Made by a program: the position numbers and the translations under genes. From assembly GCA_905214345.1 (NCBI GenBank), contig CAJMLV010000016.1, positions 1-62,824 on the forward strand: DNA of 62,824 bases, written 5' to 3'. How positions within the stretch are numbered: the stretch's first letter is position 1; every line of letters begins with the position of its first letter. This document shows positions 7,404 to 15,930 of this stretch, in pieces. The notes beneath the pieces are model-generated. The model worked only from the letters and a program-made list of their open reading frames with translations, was not told the DNA's origin and ran no database searches. Source of the stretch: an uncultured bacterium. GTDB lineage: Bacteria > Bacillota > Clostridia > Oscillospirales > Ruminococcaceae.

Positions 7404-8022
7404 TTTTGATGAGCTGCTGAAAGCGGCTTGCGTCCGGCAGAACGAGTCCGAAGTTTCGGCGGCGGGTCTGTCAACAAGACCTCGTGCCCGCAAGGTTATC
7501 CGGGGCATTGCGGTGGCGGCTGTCTGCGTCGCATTGCTTACTCTGGGCGTGGCGGCCGTGTGGCCGCAGCTGGAACTGACTCGTACAGGTGAACGCAGCT
7601 TTTCTTTTAAGGTCGATTCCGGCAGCACTGTCGATGCGCCGCGGGTGACCGATATAGACTTTTCGTATCTGCCCAACGGGTACACCTATGAAATCGATTA
7701 TGTGGACCCACAGGGAGAATGGGCCATGGTGTCTATCAAAAGTCCGGACGATTCCGCCAGCCTGATCGTGGAAAAGTATGCCCTGGACTATGAGGCGGGA
7801 TATTCGATTCTGGAGGTGGGGGAGAACTATCCGAAAGATCTGGACCCGGTGGAACAGATGATGGAGGATTATGTCCTGCTGGACAGCGAGGAAGATCTTA
7901 CCAAAGAAGTTATGAAGACAACCGACAGTATCGCTTATACCACCAGCGATTATTACTATGTGGTGACCTACCCCGGAATCGATCTGGACGACGCCTATAA
8001 CATTCTGAAAGGGATGGAATGA
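7390..8022 (+). CDS. probable membrane anti-sigma factor (DUF4367-like)
   Basis: A 210-aa protein. A cytoplasmic N-terminal segment (1-35) is followed by one membrane helix (about 36-58) and an exported domain of about 150 residues with the 'YLPNGYTYE...' start typical of DUF4367 anti-sigma-like proteins. The translational overlap with the ECF sigma gene argues that it holds that sigma factor at the membrane. There is no zinc-binding HxxxCxxC motif in the N-terminus, so it is not a ZAS-type anti-sigma. The role is inferred from context. Confidence 0.7.
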   Translation: MTNYDFDELLKAACVRQNESEVSAAGLSTRPRARKVIRGIAVAAVCVALLTLGVAAVWPQLELTRTGERSFSFKVDSGSTVDAPRVTDIDFSYLPNGYTYEIDYVDPQGEWAMVSIKSPDDSASLIVEKYALDYEAGYSILEVGENYPKDLDPVEQMMEDYVLLDSEEDLTKEVMKTTDSIAYTTSDYYYVVTYPGIDLDDAYNILKGME

Positions 8023-8053
8023 TCCTTGGCATCGGGCAAGAAACAATAAAAAC

Positions 8054-8101
8054 AAAAGCGGTTTCCTTTTGATGTACAAACTCAAAAGGGAACCGCTTTT
8101 T
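8054..8101 (+). terminator. bidirectional terminator between convergent genes
   Basis: A stem of about 18 bp (AAAAGCGGTTTCCTTTTGA against TCAAAAGGGAACCGCTTTT with one mismatch). It serves the anti-sigma gene on the plus strand and mnmA on the minus strand. Confidence 0.85.
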
Positions 8102-8136
8102 ACGCTGTATTCAATCCGGCCATGCCGGAAAATCCA

Positions 8137-9201
8137 TCATTCCGCCGACTGGATGAAACCGCCGCCGAAGACGAACCCGCCGCGGTAGAATACCGCACTC
8201 TGACCCGGTGCCGGGGCACGAACGGGTTCGGGGAAGGTGACCAGAAGGGTGCCGTCTGGCTGACCGGCTACCTGGCAGGGCACCGCCTGGGCGGCGCTGC
8301 GCACCTTGACCCGGTAATCGCCGTCTGCCAGCGGCTGGCCGTCGGGGGTGGCAACATCGCTGACCACCATGCGGGAAGAATACTCGCCGCCGCTTTCGGC
8401 CAGCTGTACATTGCCGTCAGGCAGGATGGCCTTGACAAAGAGGGGGCGCCCTGCGGCAATGCCCAGCCCCTTGCGCTGGCCAACGGTGTAGTGGTCCACG
8501 CCGGCATGCTCGCCCAGGTCTTCGCCGTCAGGACCGATGAAATGTCCGGTTTTGGGGGCGAAGCCTTTGGCGCGGATGAAAGCGGCATACTCGCCGTCGG
8601 GGATAAAGCAGATCTCCATGGAATCCGGCGCGTCGGCACAGGCAAGCTCGATGTCCCGGGCAATCTCCCGCACGTCGTCTTTCTCGAAATCACCCAGGGG
8701 CAGAATCAGGCGGGAGAGGATTTCCTGGGGCAGGCGGTAGAGCATGTAGCTCTGATCCCGGGCAGCGCTTTCGGCGGTGCACAGGCGGCTGTTGCCGTCG
8801 CTGCACACTTCCACCCGGGCGTAGTGCCCGGTGGCGATGAACTTGCAGCCCAGCTCGTCCGCCTTGCGCAGCAGCAGGCGGAATTTCACCGCAGGGTTGC
8901 ACAGAATGCAGGGGTTGGGCGTGCGCCCGGCGCAATAACTCTGGCAGAAGGGGGTCACGACCTCCCGCTCAAAATCTTCCTGCGCGTCGATGACATGCAC
9001 AGGTACGCCAAGTTTGGTACCGGTCTCCTGGGCGGCAGCGACAGCGGCATCGTGGGCGGGGGAGAAGCGGATCACAGCGCCCTGCACCGCAAATCCCTGC
9101 TCCTGCAGGATGCGGACTGTTACACTGGAATCCACACCGCCGCTCATGCCTACAAGGACCTTGTCCTGCTCTTCAAAGGTGTTAAAACCAAGACCATCCA
9201 T
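8137..9201 (-). CDS. mnmA: tRNA-specific 2-thiouridylase MnmA
   Basis: MnmA thiolates U34 of tRNA-Lys, tRNA-Glu and tRNA-Gln using ATP and sulfur relayed from a cysteine desulfurase. It has 354 aa. The PP-loop SGGVDSS lies at 20-26, and the two catalytic cysteines are C98 in TPNPCILCN and C198 in DSMEICF. The C-terminal beta-barrel carries HYTVGQRKGLG. It lies 19 nt downstream of rnhA on the minus strand and is probably expressed with it from the promoter at 9730-9758. Confidence 0.93.
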   Translation of the reverse strand: MDGLGFNTFEEQDKVLVGMSGGVDSSVTVRILQEQGFAVQGAVIRFSPAHDAAVAAAQETGTKLGVPVHVIDAQEDFEREVVTPFCQSYCAGRTPNPCILCNPAVKFRLLLRKADELGCKFIATGHYARVEVCSDGNSRLCTAESAARDQSYMLYRLPQEILSRLILPLGDFEKDDVREIARDIELACADAPDSMEICFIPDGEYAAFIRAKGFAPKTGHFIGPDGEDLGEHAGVDHYTVGQRKGLGIAAGRPLFVKAILPDGNVQLAESGGEYSSRMVVSDVATPDGQPLADGDYRVKVRSAAQAVPCQVAGQPDGTLLVTFPEPVRAPAPGQSAVFYRGGFVFGGGFIQSAE

Positions 9202-9220
9202 CTCTTGTTCCTCCGTTCGT

Positions 9221-9685
9221 TTATGCCTGTCTGCCGCCGAAACGCTTGCTCTGCTCTACCGCCATGCGGTCGCAGCGCTCGTTTTCGGGGTGACCGGCGT
9301 GGCCTTTCAGCCAATGGTAGCGGATCACATGCTTTTCGCTCTCTTCCAGCAGCGGCGCCCACAGATCCGGGTTCAGGGCGGGGGACTTGTCGGCTTTTTT
9401 CCAGCCGCGGGCGCGCCAGCCCTTTGCCCAGCCTTTTTCCAGCCCGTTGATCACATACTGGCTGTCGCTGTACAGGTCGATGGCGCAGGGCTCCTTCAGC
9501 TGGCGCAGAGCTTCCAGCAGGCCGGTGAGCTCCATGCGGTTGTTGGTGGTGGAAGCTTCGCCGCCGCTGATCTCCTTTTCGAACACCTTGCCGGTGCTGG
9601 TGCGGAACCGCAGAATGGCGCCCCAGCCGCCCGGGCCGGGATTGCCGCTGCAGGCACCGTCAGTATAAATTTCGATTTGTTTCAT
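9221..9685 (-). CDS. rnhA: ribonuclease HI
   Basis: RNase HI degrades the RNA strand of RNA-DNA hybrids. All metal ligands are present: D9 in YTDGACSGNPGPGG, E52 in NRMELTGLLEAL, D74 in LYSDSQYV and D139 in NERCDRMA, plus H129. The start at 9685 gives the usual MKQIEIYTDG beginning and a 154-aa protein. A frame from 9712 would add nine residues, and its Shine-Dalgarno sequence is no better. It shares a transcript with mnmA. Confidence 0.92.
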   Translation of the reverse strand: MKQIEIYTDGACSGNPGPGGWGAILRFRTSTGKVFEKEISGGEASTTNNRMELTGLLEALRQLKEPCAIDLYSDSQYVINGLEKGWAKGWRARGWKKADKSPALNPDLWAPLLEESEKHVIRYHWLKGHAGHPENERCDRMAVEQSKRFGGRQA

Positions 9686-9729
9686 TGTGTTTTGCAGCCT
9701 TTCCTGGTCCATACTGGAACCGTGCCCTT

Positions 9730-9758
9730 ATTATACCTGTTTTAGGGCTGCCTGGCAA
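9730..9758 (-). promoter_or_regulatory. promoter of rnhA-mnmA
   Basis: Minus-strand TTGCCA, 17 nt, TATAAT. It lies 22 nt from the divergent rnj promoter. Confidence 0.75.
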
Positions 9759-9780
9759 CCGCCGAAACGACACGCTCTAT

Positions 9781-9809
9781 TTGACAAGGCCCCATGCAGG
9801 ATTTATAAT
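9781..9809 (+). promoter_or_regulatory. full-consensus promoter of rnj
   Basis: TTGACA, 17 nt, TATAAT: a perfect sigma-A consensus. It gives an unusually long leader of about 170 nt before the rnj ATG at 9988. Confidence 0.85.
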
Positions 9810-9987
9810 AAGACTAATTGCAATGTCATGTTTTTCGCAGGGCCCGGTCGCATCTTGTCGGATGGACTTTTCGCGCCCACCAGCCTGAGGGCAAAAATCA
9901 TACGATGCAAAGTAACAACCCGCCGGGGCAGGGAGCGGCCGAGTGCGCGCAGTACCCGCCGGTGCGGAATAATCCGGAGGTATATGA

Positions 9988-11964
9988 ATGGAAGAATTGA
10001 ACCAGAACCAGAAGCGCCCCGCACAAAAGCGCGGCCGTCAGAATAACAGCAACCAGCCTCGCCGTACCCGCAGCGAGAATAAGGCGCCCAAGGCGCAGAA
10101 CGGCACCAAGAAAGCGGCTGCATCTCAGGAACAGCCCAAGGGCGGCAAGCCTCAGCGCGCGCCCCGTGCCAGCAAGAATGAAGGACAGCGCCGCGGCCCG
10201 CGCCAGAACGGTAACGGTACCCAGCCCCGTCTGCCCGCGCCCGCCCAGGCCCCCCGCCTGCCGCGACGCCGTCAGAATGCCCCCATCTATGATGAACCCG
10301 CCGTTCCCATGCACATCTGCCCGCTGGGCGGTCTGGGCGAAGTGGGCAAGAACATCACCCTGTATGAGTGCCAGGGGGATATGATCCTGGTGGACTGCGG
10401 TCTGGTGTTCCCGGACGAGGAAATGTTCGGCGTGGACCTGGTCATCCCTGATTTCACCTATGTGCTGGAAAACAAGGACCGCATCAAGGGCCTTTTCATC
10501 ACCCACGGACATGAGGACCACATCGGCAGCCTGCCGTATCTGCTCAAGAAGTTCAATGTGCCCATCTACACAGCCAAGCTGACTATCGGGCTCATCAAGA
10601 ACAAGCTGGAAGAGCACGGTCTGGCTTCCAGCGCCGTGTTCCACGAGATCCGGCCCCGCCAGAAGGTGCATCTGGGCTGCTTTACGGTGGAGCCCATCCA
10701 TGTGAACCACTCCATCCCCGACGCACTGGCCTTTGCCATCGAGTGCCCTGCGGGTGTGGTGCTGCACACCGGCGACTTCAAGATCGATTATACGCCTCTG
10801 TCCGGCGATGCCGTGACCGACCTGTCCACCATTGCGGAATACGGCCGCCGTGGTGTGCTGGCCCTGCTGTCCGACTCCACCAACGCCGAGCGTCCCGGCT
10901 TTACCGCTACCGAGCAGACGGTGGCCGAAGGCGTGCGCCGGCTGTTCCATCGTGCAGGCAACCGCCGTATTATTGTGGCGACCTTCGCCTCCAATATCTA
11001 CCGCATCCAGCAGATCATCGAGCTGGCCATCGAGAGCGGCCGTAAGGTGGCCGTGAACGGGCGCAGCATGGTTTCCAATACCGAGATGGCCCGGGAACTG
11101 GGGTACATCCGTGTCCCGGACAATGTGCTCATCGACATTGAAGAGGTGAACAAGTATCCGCCGGAAAAGGTGGTCCTGATCACCACCGGCAGCCAGGGCG
11201 AGCCTTTGTCGGCTTTGTCCCGTATGGCCCAGGCCAGCCACCGCACCGTCAAGGTGGGTCCCAGTGACTTCATCATCATTTCGGCCCGGCCCATTCCCGG
11301 CAATGAAAAGACCGTCACCAAGGTGGTCAACGGCCTGCTTTCCCTGGGGGCGGAAGTCATCTACGAAAACATGTACGATACCCATGTTTCCGGCCATGCC
11401 TGCCAGGAGGAACAGAAGCTGATCCTCACCCTGGCGCATCCCCAGTACTTCCTGCCGGTACACGGCGAGTTCAAGCAGCTCAAGCGCCATGCCGAAACGG
11501 CGGAGCACCTGGGCTACATCCCCAAGTCCAACATCTACATTGCCGAAAACGGCCAGAACATCCGCATTTCTCAGGACGGGCTGACTCTGGAAGGTACTGT
11601 GCCTTCCGGCGCCGTGATGGTGGATGGCTACGGTGTGGGTGATGTGGGCAACGTGGTGCTGCGTGACCGCCATCACCTGTCCGAGGACGGCATCATCATC
11701 GTCACCGTGGCGGTGGATGGCCGCACCGGTCAGGTGGTATCCGGGCCGGAACTGGTTTCCCGCGGGTTCGTCTATGTGCGGGAAAGCGAGGAACTGATGG
11801 TCGGTGCCCGCACCCAGGTGGAGATGGCTCTGGACCGCAGTCTGGCCGAAAACATGCACGACTGGGCCAGTGTCAAGGCTCGCGTGCGGGAGGCTCTTTC
11901 CAGCTATATCTACCGCCGCACCAAGCGCAGCCCCATGATTCTGCCCATCCTGATGGAAGTGTAA
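9988..11964 (+). CDS. rnj: ribonuclease J with long basic N-terminal tail
   Basis: A metallo-beta-lactamase/beta-CASP 5' exonuclease and endonuclease, central to mRNA decay in Firmicutes. The catalytic HGHEDH is at 173-178. The conserved start of the core, PLGGLGEVGKN, is at 112-122, whereas in RNase J it normally stands near residue 10. About 100 residues rich in Lys, Arg, Gln and Asn, apparently disordered, therefore precede it. The ribosome site is GGAGG. gdpP follows after 51 nt. It has a strong promoter and a long leader. Confidence 0.92.
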   Translation: MEELNQNQKRPAQKRGRQNNSNQPRRTRSENKAPKAQNGTKKAAASQEQPKGGKPQRAPRASKNEGQRRGPRQNGNGTQPRLPAPAQAPRLPRRRQNAPIYDEPAVPMHICPLGGLGEVGKNITLYECQGDMILVDCGLVFPDEEMFGVDLVIPDFTYVLENKDRIKGLFITHGHEDHIGSLPYLLKKFNVPIYTAKLTIGLIKNKLEEHGLASSAVFHEIRPRQKVHLGCFTVEPIHVNHSIPDALAFAIECPAGVVLHTGDFKIDYTPLSGDAVTDLSTIAEYGRRGVLALLSDSTNAERPGFTATEQTVAEGVRRLFHRAGNRRIIVATFASNIYRIQQIIELAIESGRKVAVNGRSMVSNTEMARELGYIRVPDNVLIDIEEVNKYPPEKVVLITTGSQGEPLSALSRMAQASHRTVKVGPSDFIIISARPIPGNEKTVTKVVNGLLSLGAEVIYENMYDTHVSGHACQEEQKLILTLAHPQYFLPVHGEFKQLKRHAETAEHLGYIPKSNIYIAENGQNIRISQDGLTLEGTVPSGAVMVDGYGVGDVGNVVLRDRHHLSEDGIIIVTVAVDGRTGQVVSGPELVSRGFVYVRESEELMVGARTQVEMALDRSLAENMHDWASVKARVREALSSYIYRRTKRSPMILPILMEV

Positions 11965-12015
11965 AGCTGGCCGGATGCGGCGTGCCCGCACGGCAGAAAG
12001 CAGCAGAGGATTCCC

Positions 12016-13992
12016 ATGAAAAACAAAAGAAGTCCTGACAATATCGCGCTGGTCATTCTGCTGGCGGCAGCCTGCCTGGCGCTGGCAATACCGGTGGCCA
12101 TCCTGAACCCCCTGTGCCTGATTGCACCGGCGGCGGTGGTGGTGATCGTGGCAGTTCTGCTCATCATCAATATCCGGCGCCTGCGCCGTTTTGTGGTCAG
12201 GAACCTGTGCGGCCGCCAGTTTGAAGGCAGCAAGCTTCAGTATTCGCTGGCGGAACTGCCTGTGCCGGTCATGCTGCTGGACGGCAAAAAGATCGTCTGG
12301 TATAACGACATCTTCCGGGAACAGGTGCTGGCGGATGTGGATGCCGTCCAGCCTGCGGTGGAGCGGTTCCTGCCGGGGTTTGATCTTTCGGTATGCGCCC
12401 GCCCCCACGGCCAGGACCTGGCCGCCAACGGCAACCGGTTTACGGCCTATGCCAGCCCGGTGCGGGGGGCCTCCGGGGGAAGCCTGGTATACCTGATCAA
12501 CGATACCTTCTTCAAGGACACCCTGGACGAATACACCGCCAGCCGCCCGGCCTACCTCAATATCGTGATCGACAGCTACGATGAGCTGTTCACCGATATG
12601 AAGGACTCTGAGCAGGCCCATGAACTGGAAGCCATCAACCGCTTGCTGGAAGACTATTTTTCCAAAACCACCGGTTTCCTGCGTCGTGTATCCAACAACC
12701 GTTATATTGCGGTGGTGGAGGAACGGGACGCCCGCCGTATGATCGATTCCCGGTTTGATATCCTGGATAAGGTCCGTGCCTTGAACCCCAGCGGGATGAT
12801 TACCATCTCCATTGGTCTGGGCCACGGCGGCAAGACCTTGTTCGAGTGCCAGGAAATGGCGAGGGAGAGCATTGACATTGCCCTTGGCCGCGGCGGCGAC
12901 CAGGCGGCGGTCAAGACGGTGGATGGCTTCGAATTCTATGGCGGTGTCTCCCACGGTGTGGAGAAGCGCAGCCATGTGCGCAGCCGTATCATCGCCAACG
13001 CCCTGGCCGACCAGATCCGCCAGAGCGACAGCGTCATCATTATGGGACACCGCATGACCGACCTGGATGCCGTGGGCTCTGCTATCGGCATTCTGCGGAT
13101 GTGCAAAATGTGCGAGGTGCCTTCGGTCATCGCGATACATAGAGATGCCACGCTGGCCGGCGCTTTGCTGGATGTCTTTGATGAAGCAGGCGAAAGCCAC
13201 AACTTCATTGAACCCAAAGAAACCCTGGAACTGATTACCCCGGACACCCTGCTGATCGTGGTGGACACCTACCAGAAGTATCTGCTGGAAAGCCCGGAAA
13301 TCTATGCCAAGTGCAAGCGTGTGGTGGTCATTGACCATCACCGTATGGCAGTGGGGCATATCGACAATCCGGTACTGCTGTACCATGAGCCCTATGCTTC
13401 CAGCGCCAGCGAACTGGTCTGCGAACTGCTGCAGTTCATGCCTGCTCAGGGCAACATCACCCCGCTGGAAGCCCAGGCGCTGCTGGCCGGCATCATGCTG
13501 GATACCCGCAGTTTTGCGCTTCATGTGGGTGTGCGCACTTTTGAGGCAGCCGCCTGGCTGCGCAGCCGCGGAGCCAAGACCGCCGAAACCAAACTGTTGT
13601 TCAACGTATCCAAGGAAGAGTATGAGGCCCGGGCCTCCATCGTGGAGAGCGCTTATATCTACAAGGGCTGTGCTGTGGCTGTTTCGGATGAGCTGGACCC
13701 CGGCATGAGTGTGGTGCTGCCCATGGCGGCCAACGATCTGTTGACCATCAATGGCGTGGACGCCAGCTTTGTGGCTGTGGCCAAAAACGGCGGTGTCAAC
13801 ATCAGTGCCCGCAGCATGGGTGCGCTGAATGTACAGGTCATCTTGGAACCTCTGGGCGGCGGCGGCCATCTGACCATGGCGGGCGCTCAGCTCAAGGATT
13901 GCACGGTGGAACAGGCCGAAAAGCGTATCCGGGAAGAAATCGACAACTACCGTGCCGCCCAGGCTGCCAGCAAGGCAGATGCCCGGGTATAA
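12016..13992 (+). CDS. gdpP: cyclic-di-AMP phosphodiesterase GdpP-type
   Basis: Hydrolyses the second messenger c-di-AMP. Order of parts: two membrane helices (about 10-30 and 35-53), a PAS-like region (about 75-165), a degenerate GGDEF domain (about 175-310), the DHH domain (GHRMTDLDAVG 344-354, D417, DHH 440-442) and DHHA1 with GGGGH near the end. The GGDEF active site is not conserved, as is usual in GdpP. The gene order gdpP-rplI-dnaB is a common Firmicute arrangement. Confidence 0.92.
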   Translation: MKNKRSPDNIALVILLAAACLALAIPVAILNPLCLIAPAAVVVIVAVLLIINIRRLRRFVVRNLCGRQFEGSKLQYSLAELPVPVMLLDGKKIVWYNDIFREQVLADVDAVQPAVERFLPGFDLSVCARPHGQDLAANGNRFTAYASPVRGASGGSLVYLINDTFFKDTLDEYTASRPAYLNIVIDSYDELFTDMKDSEQAHELEAINRLLEDYFSKTTGFLRRVSNNRYIAVVEERDARRMIDSRFDILDKVRALNPSGMITISIGLGHGGKTLFECQEMARESIDIALGRGGDQAAVKTVDGFEFYGGVSHGVEKRSHVRSRIIANALADQIRQSDSVIIMGHRMTDLDAVGSAIGILRMCKMCEVPSVIAIHRDATLAGALLDVFDEAGESHNFIEPKETLELITPDTLLIVVDTYQKYLLESPEIYAKCKRVVVIDHHRMAVGHIDNPVLLYHEPYASSASELVCELLQFMPAQGNITPLEAQALLAGIMLDTRSFALHVGVRTFEAAAWLRSRGAKTAETKLLFNVSKEEYEARASIVESAYIYKGCAVAVSDELDPGMSVVLPMAANDLLTINGVDASFVAVAKNGGVNISARSMGALNVQVILEPLGGGGHLTMAGAQLKDCTVEQAEKRIREEIDNYRAAQAASKADARV

Positions 13993-14041
13993 CAATCGCA
14001 TTGCCAATTAAAATATAACCATAAAGAGGGGAGATACCATC

Positions 14042-14485
14042 ATGAAAGTTATTCTCAAGCAGGACGTGAAGAGCATCGGCAAGAAGGATGAAATCCACGA
14101 AGTGTCCGACGGGTACGCCCGCAACTTCCTGTTCCCCCGCGGTCTGGCCGCGCCGGCGGATGCCAACGCTCTGAACACCGCCCGTACCAAGAGTGAAGCC
14201 AAGGCACACCATGAGGCAGAGGCGCGTGCCGCTGCCGAGGCTACGGCTGCCCAGGTCAAGGATAAGATCGTGACCGTCAAGGTCAAGGGCGGCGCTTCCG
14301 GCAAGCTGTACGGCAAGGTGACCGGCAAAGACGTGGCCGATGAGCTGGGGCGTATGCTCGGCACCGAAATCGACAAGAAGAAGGTCGAACTGCCCTCCAT
14401 CAAGGAATTCGGCACCTACGACGCCCAGGTCCGCCTGTACGCCGGTGTTGCCGCTTCCTTCAAAGTCAAGGTGGAGGAACTGTAA
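14042..14485 (+). CDS. rplI: 50S ribosomal protein L9
   Basis: A protein of 147 aa. The N-terminal L9 domain carries MKVILKQDVKSIGKKDE and the DGYARNFLFPRG signature (residues 23-34). It is followed by the long connecting helix rich in Ala, Glu and Lys and the C-terminal RNA-binding lobe. Its place between gdpP and dnaB is conserved in Firmicutes. AGAGGGGAG precedes the ATG. Confidence 0.96.
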   Translation: MKVILKQDVKSIGKKDEIHEVSDGYARNFLFPRGLAAPADANALNTARTKSEAKAHHEAEARAAAEATAAQVKDKIVTVKVKGGASGKLYGKVTGKDVADELGRMLGTEIDKKKVELPSIKEFGTYDAQVRLYAGVAASFKVKVEEL

Positions 14486-14535
14486 AGCAATATGCCTTTA
14501 CAGGCTGAAAAATCCTGCGGGAAAGGGGGATCTGT

Positions 14536-15930
14536 ATGCCGGCAGGTGAATTGAGCTTATCCAGTCTGGGTATCCAGATGCCCTATAACATGCAGGCAGA
14601 ACAGAGTGTGCTGGGCGCGGCGCTGATGGATGAAACCATCCTCAACCGCCTGATCACCGAGTTGGAACCGGATATGTTCTACTCGGACCAGAACCGTGCC
14701 ATCTATGAGCAGATGCGGGTGCTGTTTGCGGACAGCGAAGCTGTGGACGTCATCACACTGGTGGATGCCCTGGCCCAGAACACGGCGTTTAAGGGCGCCG
14801 ACGATGCCAAAATCTACATTGCCCATATTGCGGAGACGGTTCCGGCTATCTCCAATGTGGATTCTTACATCAAAATTGTTCGGGAAAAGTACCAGACCCG
14901 GCGCCTGATCGAAGCGGCCCGTTCCACGCTGGAACAGGCTGTGAACGAGCCGGACGCCGATATGCTGCTGGAGAGTGCTGAGCAAAAGCTGTACGACATC
15001 CGCGGCGGCCAGGAGAAATCCGGTGTCAAAACTATCCGGGAATCCATTCTGGAAGTTATCGACACCATGCAGAAGCTCAGCGGTGCCGACCGTGACAAGT
15101 TTGCGGGGATTCCCACCGGGTTCCATTATCTGGACAATGTGCTTACCGGCCTGGGGCGTTCCGACCTGGTGATTCTGGCAGCCCGTCCCGGCATGGGCAA
15201 AACCAGTTTTGCGCTGAACATTGCCACCAATGTGGCCCGGCAGCAGAAAATCCCGACCATCATTTTCAGCTTGGAAATGACCTGCGAGCAGCTGACCGAC
15301 CGTATCCTGTCCAGCGTGGCAGGCATCGACAGTCAGGCATTCCGTACCGGCCGTCTGAACAACTCCGACTGGAACGACTTCGCCACGGCCACCTCGCTGC
15401 TCTACAATGTGCCCATCTACATGGATGACTCCTCCGGTATTTCGGTGCCGGAACTGAAAGCCAAAATCCGCCAGATCAACCAGGACCCCAAAAAAGAGAA
15501 GATCGGGCTTGTCATTATCGACTACCTGCAGCTGATGCAGAGCGCCAAGCGCACCGAAAGCCGTGTGCAGGAAATCAGTGATATTACCCGAAACCTCAAG
15601 ATCATGGCCAAGGAACTGAACGTGCCGGTCATCGCCCTGTCTCAGCTGTCCCGTGCTGCCGAAAAGACGGCGGGGCGCTCGGACCATCGGCCCCAGCTGT
15701 CCGACCTGCGCGACTCCGGTTCTATCGAACAGGACGCCGACGTGGTGCTGTTTTTGTACCGCGCTGCGTATTATAACCGTCAGAACGGTGAAGCCGAACA
15801 GGCCAACGAAAACGAAGCCGAGTGCATCGTAGCCAAAAACCGCCACGGCGAAACCAGCATCGTCCGCCTTGGCTGGGACGGCGCGCACACACGCTTCAGC
15901 AACCTGGATGAGATTCATGAACAGTATTGA
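14536..15930 (+). CDS. dnaB: replicative DNA helicase DnaB
   Basis: The hexameric fork helicase, 464 aa. The N-terminal collar domain (about 15-115, MPYNMQAEQSVLGAAL) is followed by the RecA-like motor with Walker A ARPGMGKTS (216-224), Walker B-type VIIDYLQLM and the arginine-finger region SDLRDSGSIEQDAD. The ribosome site is AAAGGGGG. The stop overlaps tilS by 14 nt. Confidence 0.95.
   Translation: MPAGELSLSSLGIQMPYNMQAEQSVLGAALMDETILNRLITELEPDMFYSDQNRAIYEQMRVLFADSEAVDVITLVDALAQNTAFKGADDAKIYIAHIAETVPAISNVDSYIKIVREKYQTRRLIEAARSTLEQAVNEPDADMLLESAEQKLYDIRGGQEKSGVKTIRESILEVIDTMQKLSGADRDKFAGIPTGFHYLDNVLTGLGRSDLVILAARPGMGKTSFALNIATNVARQQKIPTIIFSLEMTCEQLTDRILSSVAGIDSQAFRTGRLNNSDWNDFATATSLLYNVPIYMDDSSGISVPELKAKIRQINQDPKKEKIGLVIIDYLQLMQSAKRTESRVQEISDITRNLKIMAKELNVPVIALSQLSRAAEKTAGRSDHRPQLSDLRDSGSIEQDADVVLFLYRAAYYNRQNGEAEQANENEAECIVAKNRHGETSIVRLGWDGAHTRFSNLDEIHEQY

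Noticed and set aside
9898..14007. Open minus-strand frame of 1369 codons
   Set aside because: It lies entirely antisense to rnj and gdpP, which show all family motifs. Long mirror frames are expected in GC-rich coding DNA. Its translation is His/Gly/Gln-rich without any domain.
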